Assembly (NCBI GenBank): GCA_046715095.1
Contig: JBKJZQ010000142.1
Coordinates: 1 to 7,935 of the forward strand
Source: WHTI01 sp046715095
GTDB lineage: Bacteria; Actinomycetota; CADDZG01; WHSQ01
DNA length: 7,935 bases
Direction of reading: 5' to 3'
The notes below the pieces were generated by a model. That model worked only from the letters and a program-made list of their open reading frames with translations. It did no database searches and was not told the DNA's origin. Position numbers and translations under genes: made by a program. Positions 1 to 5,285 of this stretch are shown piece after piece (within the stretch, counting starts at the first letter, position 1; the number at the start of each line of letters is the position of its first letter).

Positions 1-2
1 AC

Positions 3-368
3 CGGGACGTCATCCGTGCCGGGTACCGGGGTCCCTACCTGATGTCGCTCGCCGAGTCGGTGTCCACCGGTGCGATCGATCTACAGGCCTTGGGTCGCGC
101 GACGCCCGAGGAGCTGCCCGATGACGAGCTCGAGATCATCCTGCTGGGTCTTCCGGGAGTTGGGCCGTACGCGGCGGCGCACATCATGATGATGCTGGGC
201 CGCTATTCGCGACTAATCCTCGATTCTTGGACGCGCCCCACGTTCCTTTCGTGCTCGGGGATGAAGCGGGCGAAGGACTCGACCATCATCCGGCGCTTCA
301 AGTCCTACGGTCCCTACTCGGGGCTCGCCTTCTGGCTCTTTCTGACGAAGACGTGGGTCGAGGACTAG
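3..368 (+). CDS. HhH-GPD superfamily DNA glycosylase, C-terminal part (5' end outside window)
   Basis: The reading frame is open to the left edge, so the start lies outside the window and only about 121 C-terminal residues are seen. The first ATG in frame is at 42, but coding-like sequence (…AGYRGPYL) precedes it. The helix-hairpin-helix reads LPGVGPYAAAHI (about nt 150-185). It is followed about 20 residues later by LILDSW, whose Asp (nt 222-224) sits where HhH-GPD enzymes such as AlkA and Nth carry the catalytic Asp. This family flips out damaged bases and cuts the N-glycosidic bond in base excision repair. No C-terminal four-Cys Fe-S loop is present, so an Nth/MutY type is unlikely; a 3-methyladenine glycosylase-like enzyme fits better. 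The substrate cannot be told. The end (WLFLTKTWVED, then TAG) looks intact. A 75-base gap separates it from the ferritin-like gene. Confidence 0.8.
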   Translation, partial: RDVIRAGYRGPYLMSLAESVSTGAIDLQALGRATPEELPDDELEIILLGLPGVGPYAAAHIMMMLGRYSRLILDSWTRPTFLSCSGMKRAKDSTIIRRFKSYGPYSGLAFWLFLTKTWVED

Positions 369-443
369 CTCGTTTGGTTCGTCCGGACACCGGGCACGAT
401 CCATGTAGGACGCATCTCAACGATCGACGACGGAGGAAACGCT

Positions 444-950
444 ATGCCCCCGAAAGATTCTCTCGGGATCCTGGCTCCCGAAAATTCTGAGAAACGTGAG
501 CAGCTGCTCAAGATGCTCGAGACCGCCTACTGGATGGAGATCGAGACGGTGATGAACTACATCGCGGGCTCGATCAACCCGGACGGCGTGATGGCTCGCG
601 AGATCGTCGAGAGCCTCGAGGCGGACATCGAGGAGGAGCTCGGACACGCTCGCCAGTTCGGAGCGCGGATCAAAGTGCTCTACGGCGTGGTTCCCGGCTC
701 GCTCGGATTCACCCCGGAGCAGAAGTACCTCCAGCCGCCCGACAAGCAGACCGACCTTGTCGGGGTGATCGAGGGCGTCATCGAAGCCGAGAAGGGCGGT
801 ATCGAGCACTACAACCGCATCATCGAGTTCTGCGACGGCCTCGATTGGGTCACGCAGGACATGACGATCAGCATCTTGCAGGACGAGGAAGGACACCTCA
901 GGCTTTTCGAGGGCTTCCTCAGGGGATTCGAGGTTGAGGGGACGGCCTGA
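444..950 (+). CDS. Ferritin-like di-iron protein (bacterioferritin-like, apparently heme-free)
   Basis: This 168-residue protein has the four-helix ferritin pattern. The expected di-iron ligands align with E. coli Bfr: E32 in helix A, E65-x-x-H68 in helix B (EELGHA), E116 in helix C and E148-x-x-H151 in helix D (DEEGH). The family oxidises Fe(II) at this centre and either stores iron in a shell or consumes peroxide and oxygen. The Met that binds heme in Bfr (next to the helix B Glu) is Leu66 here, so heme binding is not expected. The N terminus is about 14 residues longer than in Bfr. The start is well supported: GGAGGA (432-437) lies six bases before the ATG. It is probably cytosolic, with no signal peptide or membrane segment. 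Whether it is a true 24-mer ferritin, a Dps-like protein or a smaller di-iron protein cannot be decided. The neighbours are a DNA glycosylase and a PHP protein. Confidence 0.85.
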   Translation: MPPKDSLGILAPENSEKREQLLKMLETAYWMEIETVMNYIAGSINPDGVMAREIVESLEADIEEELGHARQFGARIKVLYGVVPGSLGFTPEQKYLQPPDKQTDLVGVIEGVIEAEKGGIEHYNRIIEFCDGLDWVTQDMTISILQDEEGHLRLFEGFLRGFEVEGTA

Positions 951-1043
951 CCGAGGTTCCTCGCCCGTTCCACCAGGGGGCCTGCCGCTCCGTTCCCGTC
1001 GTAGAGCGCCCGCCTGAACCGATCTGCGACTATCTATGTCCCG

Positions 1044-2063
1044 ATGCTGACGAATCTGAACATCGCCGAGCTGCTTGCGTCGGCGGGTGATTCCGCCGAC
1101 GAGTACCGGCGCCGCGCCTACCAGCGCGCGGCGGGGGCCGCGCTTACGTGGCCCGATGAGGTCGGGGACCTCCTGGAGGGCGGAATACCCCTCTCGTCGC
1201 TGCCCCAGATAGGTGATCGTCTCGCGGCTCGCATCGAGGGGTGGTTCGAAGATCCACCGGAGGTACCCGAGCCGCCGCCGGAGCGCGATGGCTTCGTCAC
1301 GCTTGCCTGGGCTCGCGCACGCCTTCGGGAGGATCCCGCGTGGCGTTCGCGTGCTCGAGGCGATCTACAGATGCACACGGCTTACAGCGATGGGAAGAAC
1401 AGCGTGATCGAGATGGCGGCCGCGGCGGCGGACCTCGGGCATTCCTACATCGCGATCACGGATCACTCCGGAGGCCAGCCCGTGCCGCGCGGGATGGACA
1501 CCGGCGCTATGAAACGACAGCACGAAGAGATCGACGCGCTGAACAAGACGATGAGCGCCGATGGATTCCGCGTCGTGAAAGGCATCGAGATGAACCTTGA
1601 CCCTGCCGGAGTCGGGGACGTCGAACACGGAGCGTTGGACGACTTCGAGTTGGTCCTGGGATCGTTCCATTCAAAGCTCCGCGTTACCGACGATCAGACG
1701 TCGAGATATCTCGGAGCGGTCAGGAATCCCTCAGTGGACGTGCTCGCGCATCCGACCGCCCGGAGATACAACCGGCGCAAGGGCCTCGACGCCGACTGGA
1801 CCGCGGTCTTCAAGGCCGCGGTCGAGGCGGGTACCGCCCTGGAGATCGATTCGCATCCCCACCGAGGTGATCTTCCGATCGAACTGGCTCGGCTCGCGGC
1901 CCAACAAGGAGTCACGTTCTCGATCGGGAGTGATGCGCACGTTCCTGCCGAGCTGCGGTTCATCGACGTTTCTCTGGCTATCGCCCTCGAGGCCGGTGTG
2001 GATCCGGAACGCATCCTGATCTTCCAGGGGGTCGAGCAAGTGCTCGCGTGGAGCGACCGCTAG
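1044..2063 (+). CDS. PolX-like HhH + PHP domain phosphoesterase without polymerase core
   Basis: This protein has 339 residues. Residues 1-70 resemble the N-terminal helix-hairpin-helix domain of family X DNA polymerases (SSLPQIGDRLAARI, about 51-64). A Pro-rich linker (71-80) follows, then a complete PHP domain from about 105. Its metal-binding motifs are GDLQMHTAYSDG (Q109, H111, D116), ITDH (H141), KGIEMN (E182), LGSFHS (H209), LAHPTAR (H236) and IGSDAH (D297, H299). DLQ in place of DLH also occurs in bacterial PolX. PHP domains of PolX are Mn/Zn-dependent 3'-5' exonucleases or phosphoesterases. Bacterial PolX is about 570 residues with palm and thumb domains between these two parts; here they are absent, so it should not polymerise. 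A nuclease or phosphatase role is an inference, and a HisK-like phosphatase is a weaker alternative given the HhH. There is no clear Shine-Dalgarno before the ATG (TATCTATGTCCCG precedes it). The gene lies 93 bases after the ferritin-like gene, and its stop overlaps that of the opposing ATPase gene. Confidence 0.85.
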   Translation: MLTNLNIAELLASAGDSADEYRRRAYQRAAGAALTWPDEVGDLLEGGIPLSSLPQIGDRLAARIEGWFEDPPEVPEPPPERDGFVTLAWARARLREDPAWRSRARGDLQMHTAYSDGKNSVIEMAAAAADLGHSYIAITDHSGGQPVPRGMDTGAMKRQHEEIDALNKTMSADGFRVVKGIEMNLDPAGVGDVEHGALDDFELVLGSFHSKLRVTDDQTSRYLGAVRNPSVDVLAHPTARRYNRRKGLDADWTAVFKAAVEAGTALEIDSHPHRGDLPIELARLAAQQGVTFSIGSDAHVPAELRFIDVSLAIALEAGVDPERILIFQGVEQVLAWSDR

Positions 2064-2494
2064 GAAAGGTCGATCTCGGCCCACACCCTCGTGCCACCGG
2101 ACCGGATGACACCCCACCGATCCGATAGGGCCTGGACGAGGAAGAGGCCACGCCCCGAGGTCTGATCGACGGTCGGTTGGCGGACTTCGGGGTCGAAGCC
2201 CGGTCCCTGATCGGTGACCTCCACGCGCAGGACATCGGCGGTGGCTTCCACCTTCAGTCCGATCCCGGTCTTCAAGGCGCCCGCGTGCAGCAGGCTGTTG
2301 GTGACCATCTCGTTGACAAGCAGACGGAGCACTTCGAGCCGCCTCGACCCGAGGAGGCTCTGGAAGGGTTCGAGCTTTCGGCGCGCTTCGGCGGCGGCAG
2401 TGAGGCTGCCGGGGAGGCGTTCGTCTATCTGAGGTGGCAGATCCGACACTGAACTCTCGATCGGGGGCACCTCCTCGTCTGTCACCCCAAGCAT
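2060..2494 (-). CDS. RsbW/SpoIIAB-like ATPase (HATPase_c, anti-sigma factor/serine kinase family)
   Basis: This is a 144-residue GHKL ATP-binding domain with little else. The N-box is LLVNEMVTNSLLHA (E62 and Mg-binding N66), the G1 box is DQGPGF (D95) and the G2 box is GRGLFLVQ (from G114). Family members bind a sigma factor and hold it inactive, or phosphorylate an anti-anti-sigma (STAS) partner on Ser/Thr, in general stress or development circuits. Actinobacteria carry many such small ATPases, often as the output or sensor-coupled part of partner-switching systems. No STAS or sigma gene lies next to it, so the partner is unknown. The N-terminal 30 residues are acidic and Pro-rich and not conserved-looking. 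The ATG at 2494 is preceded by AAGGG four bases upstream, a usable Shine-Dalgarno sequence; GTG at codon 4 is an alternative start. It is divergent from murA and convergent with the PHP gene. Confidence 0.85.
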   Translation of the reverse strand: MLGVTDEEVPPIESSVSDLPPQIDERLPGSLTAAAEARRKLEPFQSLLGSRRLEVLRLLVNEMVTNSLLHAGALKTGIGLKVEATADVLRVEVTDQGPGFDPEVRQPTVDQTSGRGLFLVQALSDRWGVIRSGGTRVWAEIDLS

Positions 2495-2498
2495 TTAT

Positions 2499-2580
2499 CC
2501 CTTGGACCCCTATGAGTCCCTTGGAGGCCCCCCAGAGACCCTTCGGAGGCCTCCCAGAGACCCTTCCCCCAGATTCAGGG
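2499..2580 (-). repeat. Four imperfect tandem repeats, about 21-base period, in the ATPase gene leader
   Basis: On the + strand four units each begin with CCCTT, at 2499, 2518, 2539 and 2561 (spacings 19, 21 and 22). The middle two are nearly identical (CCCTT[C]GGAGGCC[T/C]CCCAGAGA) and the outer two are degenerate. Read in the direction of the ATPase gene, each unit contributes AAGGG, and the last AAGGG is the likely ribosome binding site. The unit at 2539 includes the perfect palindrome GGAGGCCTCC (2545-2554). A period near two helical turns is typical of regulator sites on one face of DNA, but this function is inferred. Confidence 0.6.
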
Positions 2581-2662
2581 AGGAAACCGGGCAGATGTAA
2601 CGAATCAGTAGGGCGGAAGAGGAGATCCACGTGTTGTAGAAATACCTAGCTACGGTTGGGGG

Positions 2663-2689
2663 AGCCGGGCGCTCATGCCCGGTTTCTTC
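2663..2689 (+). terminator. Terminator-like hairpin with T-rich tail upstream of murA
   Basis: CCGGGC (2665-2670) pairs perfectly with GCCCGG (2677-2682) across a six-base loop. One A-U and one G-U pair can be added at the base. TTTCTTC follows at once, so the shape is that of a Rho-independent terminator for + strand transcription. No + strand gene lies between the PHP gene, which ends at 2063, and this hairpin. Its likely customer is therefore read-through from the PHP gene or a short unannotated transcript. On the other strand no T-tract follows the stem. Confidence 0.5.
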
Positions 2690-2695
2690 GCGTCC

Positions 2696-2701
2696 TAGGA
2701 T
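2696..2701 (+). promoter_or_regulatory. Possible -10 element (TAGGAT) for a near-leaderless murA transcript
   Basis: TAGGAT fits the TANNNT -10 pattern and ends six bases before the GTG start, the spacing expected for a leaderless mRNA. There is no convincing -35. The AGGA within it (2697-2700) could instead act as a Shine-Dalgarno sequence seven bases before GTG, so the two readings compete. Confidence 0.3.
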
Positions 2702-2707
2702 GATCTC

Positions 2708-3961
2708 GTGACGACCTACGTGGTGCAGGGCCCGACGCCCCTCAAGGGTGACGTCCCGATCAGCGGGGCGAAGAACGCCACCCTCAAGCTGATGGCCGCA
2801 GCCCTCATGGTCCCGGGCGAGGTCGTTCTCGAGCGCGTTCCACGGATCAGCGACGTGAGCCTCATGTGTGAGGTCCTCGAACGACTCGGGGTCGAAGTGG
2901 CGTTCGAAGGATCGACGCTGCGCATCGACGCGACGAACGAACCGAAGAACGAGGCAACCTACGAGCTCGTCTCGAAGATCCGAGCATCCATCCAGGTGCT
3001 CGGCCCCCTCCTTGCCCGGCTCGGCAGCGCACGGGTTTCCATGCCGGGCGGTGATGCGATCGGTTCTCGTCCCATCGACCTCCATCTCAGAGGGCTCGAG
3101 CGGATGGGGGCCGAGTTCTCATCGGAGCACGGTTATGTCGAGGGTGTGGCGGCGCGCCTGACTGGTGCCCGCGTACTACTCGAGTTCCCCTCGGTCGGCG
3201 CGACGGAGACGCTGTTGATGGCCGGAGCGACGGCAGAAGGCACGACGACGATCGATAACGCCGCCCGAGAACCCGAGATCCAGGACCTCGCGCAGTTCCT
3301 CAACGAGGCAGGAGCCAGGGTCCTTGGAGCGGGCACGAACACGATCACGATCGAAGGCGTCGGAAAGCTCCGTCCGGTACGTCATGTGGTTCTGCCCGAC
3401 AGGATCGAGGCAGGAACGTACGCGATCGGAGCGGCGGCCACCGGGGGCGATGTCACGCTCCGGGACATCCGCCCGGGGGACATGGAGTTGGTTCTCCAGA
3501 AACTCGAGGACTCGGGCGCCGAGGTCACGAGAGAGGCGGAGTCCGTCCGGATCAGGGCTACCGGTAGACCGCGGCCGATGGATCTCGTCACGCTTCCATA
3601 TCCCGGGTTCCCCACCGACCTGCAGCCTCCGATGATGGTCCTTCTGGCGCAGGCCACGGGCCCGTCGATCCTGACCGAGAACGTGTTCGAAGCCCGGTTC
3701 CTCTTCGTCGACGAGTTGAATCGTATGGGAGCCCAGGTACGCGTAGAGGGTCATCACGCCGTGGTCAAGGGGGTCGAGCGCCTCACGGGGGCCCCCGTGA
3801 GGGCCCCAGATATCCGCGCCGGGGCGGCGCTGATGCTCGGGGGATTGGGCGCCCACGGCGAGACCAGGATCCACGACGAGGGGCACATCGAGCGCGGATA
3901 CGAGGATTTCGTCGCCAAGCTGGAGGGGCTCGGAGCCGTGGTCAGCGTGGCCGAGGGATAG
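2708..3961 (+). CDS. murA: UDP-N-acetylglucosamine 1-carboxyvinyltransferase, Asp active-site variant
   Basis: At 417 residues this is a full-length MurA, the cytosolic enzyme that transfers enolpyruvyl from PEP to UDP-GlcNAc in the first committed step of peptidoglycan synthesis. Conserved positions are visible in order: SGAKN (K22, N23), KIRASI (R92, PEP/phosphate binding), the active-site loop PGGDAIGSRPIDLH (113-126), FPTDLQ (D304, equivalent to E. coli D305) and ERGYE (R396, equivalent to R397). The residue matching E. coli Cys115 is Asp116 (GAT, 3053-3055). This substitution occurs naturally in Mycobacterium tuberculosis MurA and in chlamydiae, and makes the enzyme insensitive to fosfomycin, which alkylates that Cys. 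The GTG start fits the family N terminus (VVQGPTPLKGDVPISGAKN). AroA, a relative, is ruled out by the MurA-specific loop. nfu follows after 41 bases. Confidence 0.96.
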   Translation: MTTYVVQGPTPLKGDVPISGAKNATLKLMAAALMVPGEVVLERVPRISDVSLMCEVLERLGVEVAFEGSTLRIDATNEPKNEATYELVSKIRASIQVLGPLLARLGSARVSMPGGDAIGSRPIDLHLRGLERMGAEFSSEHGYVEGVAARLTGARVLLEFPSVGATETLLMAGATAEGTTTIDNAAREPEIQDLAQFLNEAGARVLGAGTNTITIEGVGKLRPVRHVVLPDRIEAGTYAIGAAATGGDVTLRDIRPGDMELVLQKLEDSGAEVTREAESVRIRATGRPRPMDLVTLPYPGFPTDLQPPMMVLLAQATGPSILTENVFEARFLFVDELNRMGAQVRVEGHHAVVKGVERLTGAPVRAPDIRAGAALMLGGLGAHGETRIHDEGHIERGYEDFVAKLEGLGAVVSVAEG

Positions 3962-3990
3962 GGCACCGAACCCATCCCGGGTCGACTCGG

Positions 3991-3996
3991 TAGAAT
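3991..3996 (+). promoter_or_regulatory. Putative -10 element (TAGAAT) for leaderless nfu-meaB transcription
   Basis: TAGAAT matches the TATAAT consensus at five of six positions and ends six bases before the ATG of nfu, so transcription would begin at or next to the start codon. No Shine-Dalgarno sequence lies upstream of that ATG (TGGACCC precedes it), which favours a leaderless reading. No good -35 is seen. Confidence 0.4.
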
Positions 3997-4002
3997 GGAC
4001 CC

Positions 4003-4242
4003 ATGAAGCAGACGACGATCCAGGAACAGGTCGAAGAAGCCCTCGAGTTGATCCGTCCCGCGATCCAGATGGACGGCGGTGATATCCGCCTCGAGAGTGT
4101 CGTGGGAGGCACCGTCACGGTGAAGCTTCTCGGCGTGTGCGAGACCTGTCCGATCTCTCCCTTCACCCTCAAGCAAGGCGTCGAGCGCATCCTTCACGAG
4201 AGGATCCCCGAGGTCACCGAGGTCATCGCCCTCGAGGCTTGA
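4003..4242 (+). CDS. NifU C-terminal domain (Nfu-type) Fe-S cluster carrier
   Basis: This 79-residue protein consists of the NifU C-terminal domain alone. The family binds a [4Fe-4S] or [2Fe-2S] cluster, usually between two monomers, and passes it to apo-proteins. Cluster ligands are C46 and C49 in GVCETCPISPFTLKQGVE, the family signature CxxCPxSxxTLxxGxE. The preceding MDGGDIRL (23-30) is also characteristic. There is no A-type (HesB/IscA) domain of the NfuA type and no N-terminal IscU domain. Length agrees with free-standing Nfu proteins of actinobacteria. The ATG is chosen because the protein aligns from its first helix and a -10-like element lies just upstream. It lies 41 bases after murA and 5 bases before the likely meaB start, so it probably shares a transcript with meaB. 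No other Fe-S assembly gene is visible. Confidence 0.92.
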   Translation: MKQTTIQEQVEEALELIRPAIQMDGGDIRLESVVGGTVTVKLLGVCETCPISPFTLKQGVERILHERIPEVTEVIALEA

Positions 4243-4247
4243 GCCCC

Positions 4248-5177
4248 GTGGAGGCCCGGCAAACGGTGGAGCGCGCCCTCGAGGGAGACCGGAGGGCCAT
4301 CGCTCGTCTCATCTCACTGGTCGAAGATGGTGGCTCCGAACTCCCCGAGGTGATGAAGGCCCTCTATCCGCACACCGGCGGCGCGTACTCGATCGGGATC
4401 ACCGGCGCGCCGGGGGCCGGTAAGTCGACCCTCACCGAGCGCTTGATCGGGCGTGCTCGGGCCGACGAGCACAAAGTGGGCGTGCTCGCGGTGGATCCGT
4501 CGAGTCCGTTCTCCGGAGGCGCACTGCTGGGGGACCGCGTGAGGATGCAGTCGCATGCCACCGATCCAGACGTCTTCATCCGATCCATGGCAACCCGCGG
4601 ACATCTCGGCGGCATCTCGCTCGCGACGCCGGAAGCCGTGCGCGTTCTCGATGCCTCCGGCAAGGATCTGATCGTCATCGAAACGGTGGGTGTCGGCCAG
4701 GCCGAGGTTGAGATCACCGACGCGTGCGACACGACGCTGGTCGTCCTGAATCCAGGCTGGGGAGACGCGGTCCAAGCGAACAAAGCTGGGCTGATGGAGA
4801 TAGCCGATGTCTTCGTCGTGAACAAGGCTGATCGCCAGGGGACCCGGGACACCGTGCGCGAGCTGAACCAGATGCTCGAGATGTCGGAGTCGGGTCGCAA
4901 GCCCGAGATAGTCGAGACCGTCGCGACCAAGGGCGAGGGGATCGACGCTCTCTGGGACGCGATCGAAGCGCACCGCTCCTATCAGAACGAGGCCGGGCTC
5001 CTCGAGGCCCGTCGCCGCCGCAGGATCGCCCGGGAGCTCCGCGAGATCGTGGCGGCTCGGTTCCGGACGAGGGTCGAGACCGAAACGGCCGATCTCCTCG
5101 AGGAGCTCACCGGCGAGGTAGTAGCCCGGAGGATGGACCCGTACGCGGCGGCCGAGAAGCTGATCGCCACCCTCTAG
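4248..5177 (+). CDS. meaB: MeaB/ArgK-family G3E GTPase, chaperone of a B12-dependent acyl-CoA mutase
   Basis: With the GTG at 4248 the protein has 309 residues, normal for the family. MeaB uses GTP hydrolysis to gate cofactor delivery to, and protect, adenosylcobalamin-dependent mutases such as methylmalonyl-CoA mutase. Visible motifs: GDRRAIARLISLVE near the N terminus; Walker A GAPGAGKST (53-61, K59); the base-switch region DPSSPFSGGALLGDRVRM (from D83); ETVGVGQAEVEI (145-156), carrying the family Glu and Gly; and the guanine-specificity NKAD (192-195). The Arg-rich C-terminal helices (from about 255) match the dimerisation arm. TTG at 4239, overlapping the nfu stop, is an alternative start adding three residues; neither start has a strong ribosome binding site, which suggests translational coupling with nfu. 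The old name ArgK (arginine kinase) is a misannotation. No mutase gene lies in the window, so whether the client is methylmalonyl-CoA or isobutyryl-CoA mutase is unknown. Confidence 0.94.
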   Translation: MEARQTVERALEGDRRAIARLISLVEDGGSELPEVMKALYPHTGGAYSIGITGAPGAGKSTLTERLIGRARADEHKVGVLAVDPSSPFSGGALLGDRVRMQSHATDPDVFIRSMATRGHLGGISLATPEAVRVLDASGKDLIVIETVGVGQAEVEITDACDTTLVVLNPGWGDAVQANKAGLMEIADVFVVNKADRQGTRDTVRELNQMLEMSESGRKPEIVETVATKGEGIDALWDAIEAHRSYQNEAGLLEARRRRRIARELREIVAARFRTRVETETADLLEELTGEVVARRMDPYAAAEKLIATL

Positions 5178-5221
5178 GCCCAGGGGGTGGAGGGCTACGG
5201 AGGTTGTGGCCTATCCCTTAC

Positions 5222-5250
5222 TTGTCCTAGTAAAGAGTAGGGTGTATCCT
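5222..5250 (+). promoter_or_regulatory. Putative sigma-70-type promoter of fic
   Basis: TTGTCC (5222-5227) and TATCCT (5245-5250) each match four of six consensus positions and are separated by 17 bases. The region is visibly more AT-rich than its surroundings. A start site near 5257 would leave a short leader of about 30 bases. Copies of the GTAAAG repeat lie across the spacer and the -10, so a bound protein could block RNA polymerase. Confidence 0.4.
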
Positions 5251-5279
5251 TTACCAGAGAGCCTAGCTTAGTAAAGGAT
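5226..5279 (+). repeat. Three GTAAAG repeats (two direct, one inverted) in the fic leader
   Basis: CCTAGTAAAG (5226-5235) and CTTAGTAAAG (5267-5276) are direct repeats, identical at nine of ten positions. The reverse-complement core CTTTAC is at 5249-5254. The inverted copy and the last direct copy form a perfect nine-base inverted repeat, ATCCTTTAC (5246-5254) and GTAAAGGAT (5271-5279), with 16 bases between. These look like operator half-sites. The wHTH at the C terminus of the downstream Fic protein is a natural candidate ligand, which is an inference. Confidence 0.6.
5273..5278 (+). promoter_or_regulatory. Ribosome binding site of fic, deciding a TTG start and lying inside an inverted repeat
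   Basis: AAAGGA sits seven bases before the TTG at 5286. No ATG or GTG is available in this frame between the stop at 5238-5240 and that TTG. The site lies wholly inside the right arm (5271-5279) of the nine-base inverted repeat, so in any transcript that includes the left arm it would be paired and hidden. Confidence 0.5.
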
Positions 5280-5285
5280 GCGTCA

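Noticed and set aside
2520..2575. Possible 6C-type small RNA because of C-runs
   Set aside because: The C-runs do not lie in loops of paired stems as in 6C RNA.
2499..2580. Possible CRISPR array
   Set aside because: The units are about 21 bases, contiguous, imperfect and without unique spacers.
2562..2588. SigB-like promoter for the ATPase gene on the minus strand (GTTT, 14 bases, GGGGAA)
   Set aside because: The -10 part departs too far from GGGTAT, and the repeat-rich G tracts make such matches likely by chance.
1731..2630. Long minus-strand open frame (299 codons) spanning the PHP gene end, the ATPase gene and the repeats
   Set aside because: It runs out of frame with the convincing ATPase gene on the same strand and antisense to the PHP gene, its product is low-complexity and rich in Arg, Pro and Gly, and it matches no family I know. 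It is a GC-rich shadow frame.
3176..3886. Minus-strand open frame (236 codons) opposite murA
   Set aside because: It lies wholly within murA, has no recognisable domain and no translation signal.
4137..4247. Upstream extension of meaB to an ATG at 4137
   Set aside because: It would overlap nfu by about 100 bases in another frame and add Arg/His-rich sequence not found in MeaB proteins. GTG 4248 or TTG 4239 fits the family N terminus.
5175..5213. TAGGCC/GGCCTA inverted repeat after meaB as a terminator
   Set aside because: Only six pairs with a 27-base loop and no T-tract; too weak to call.
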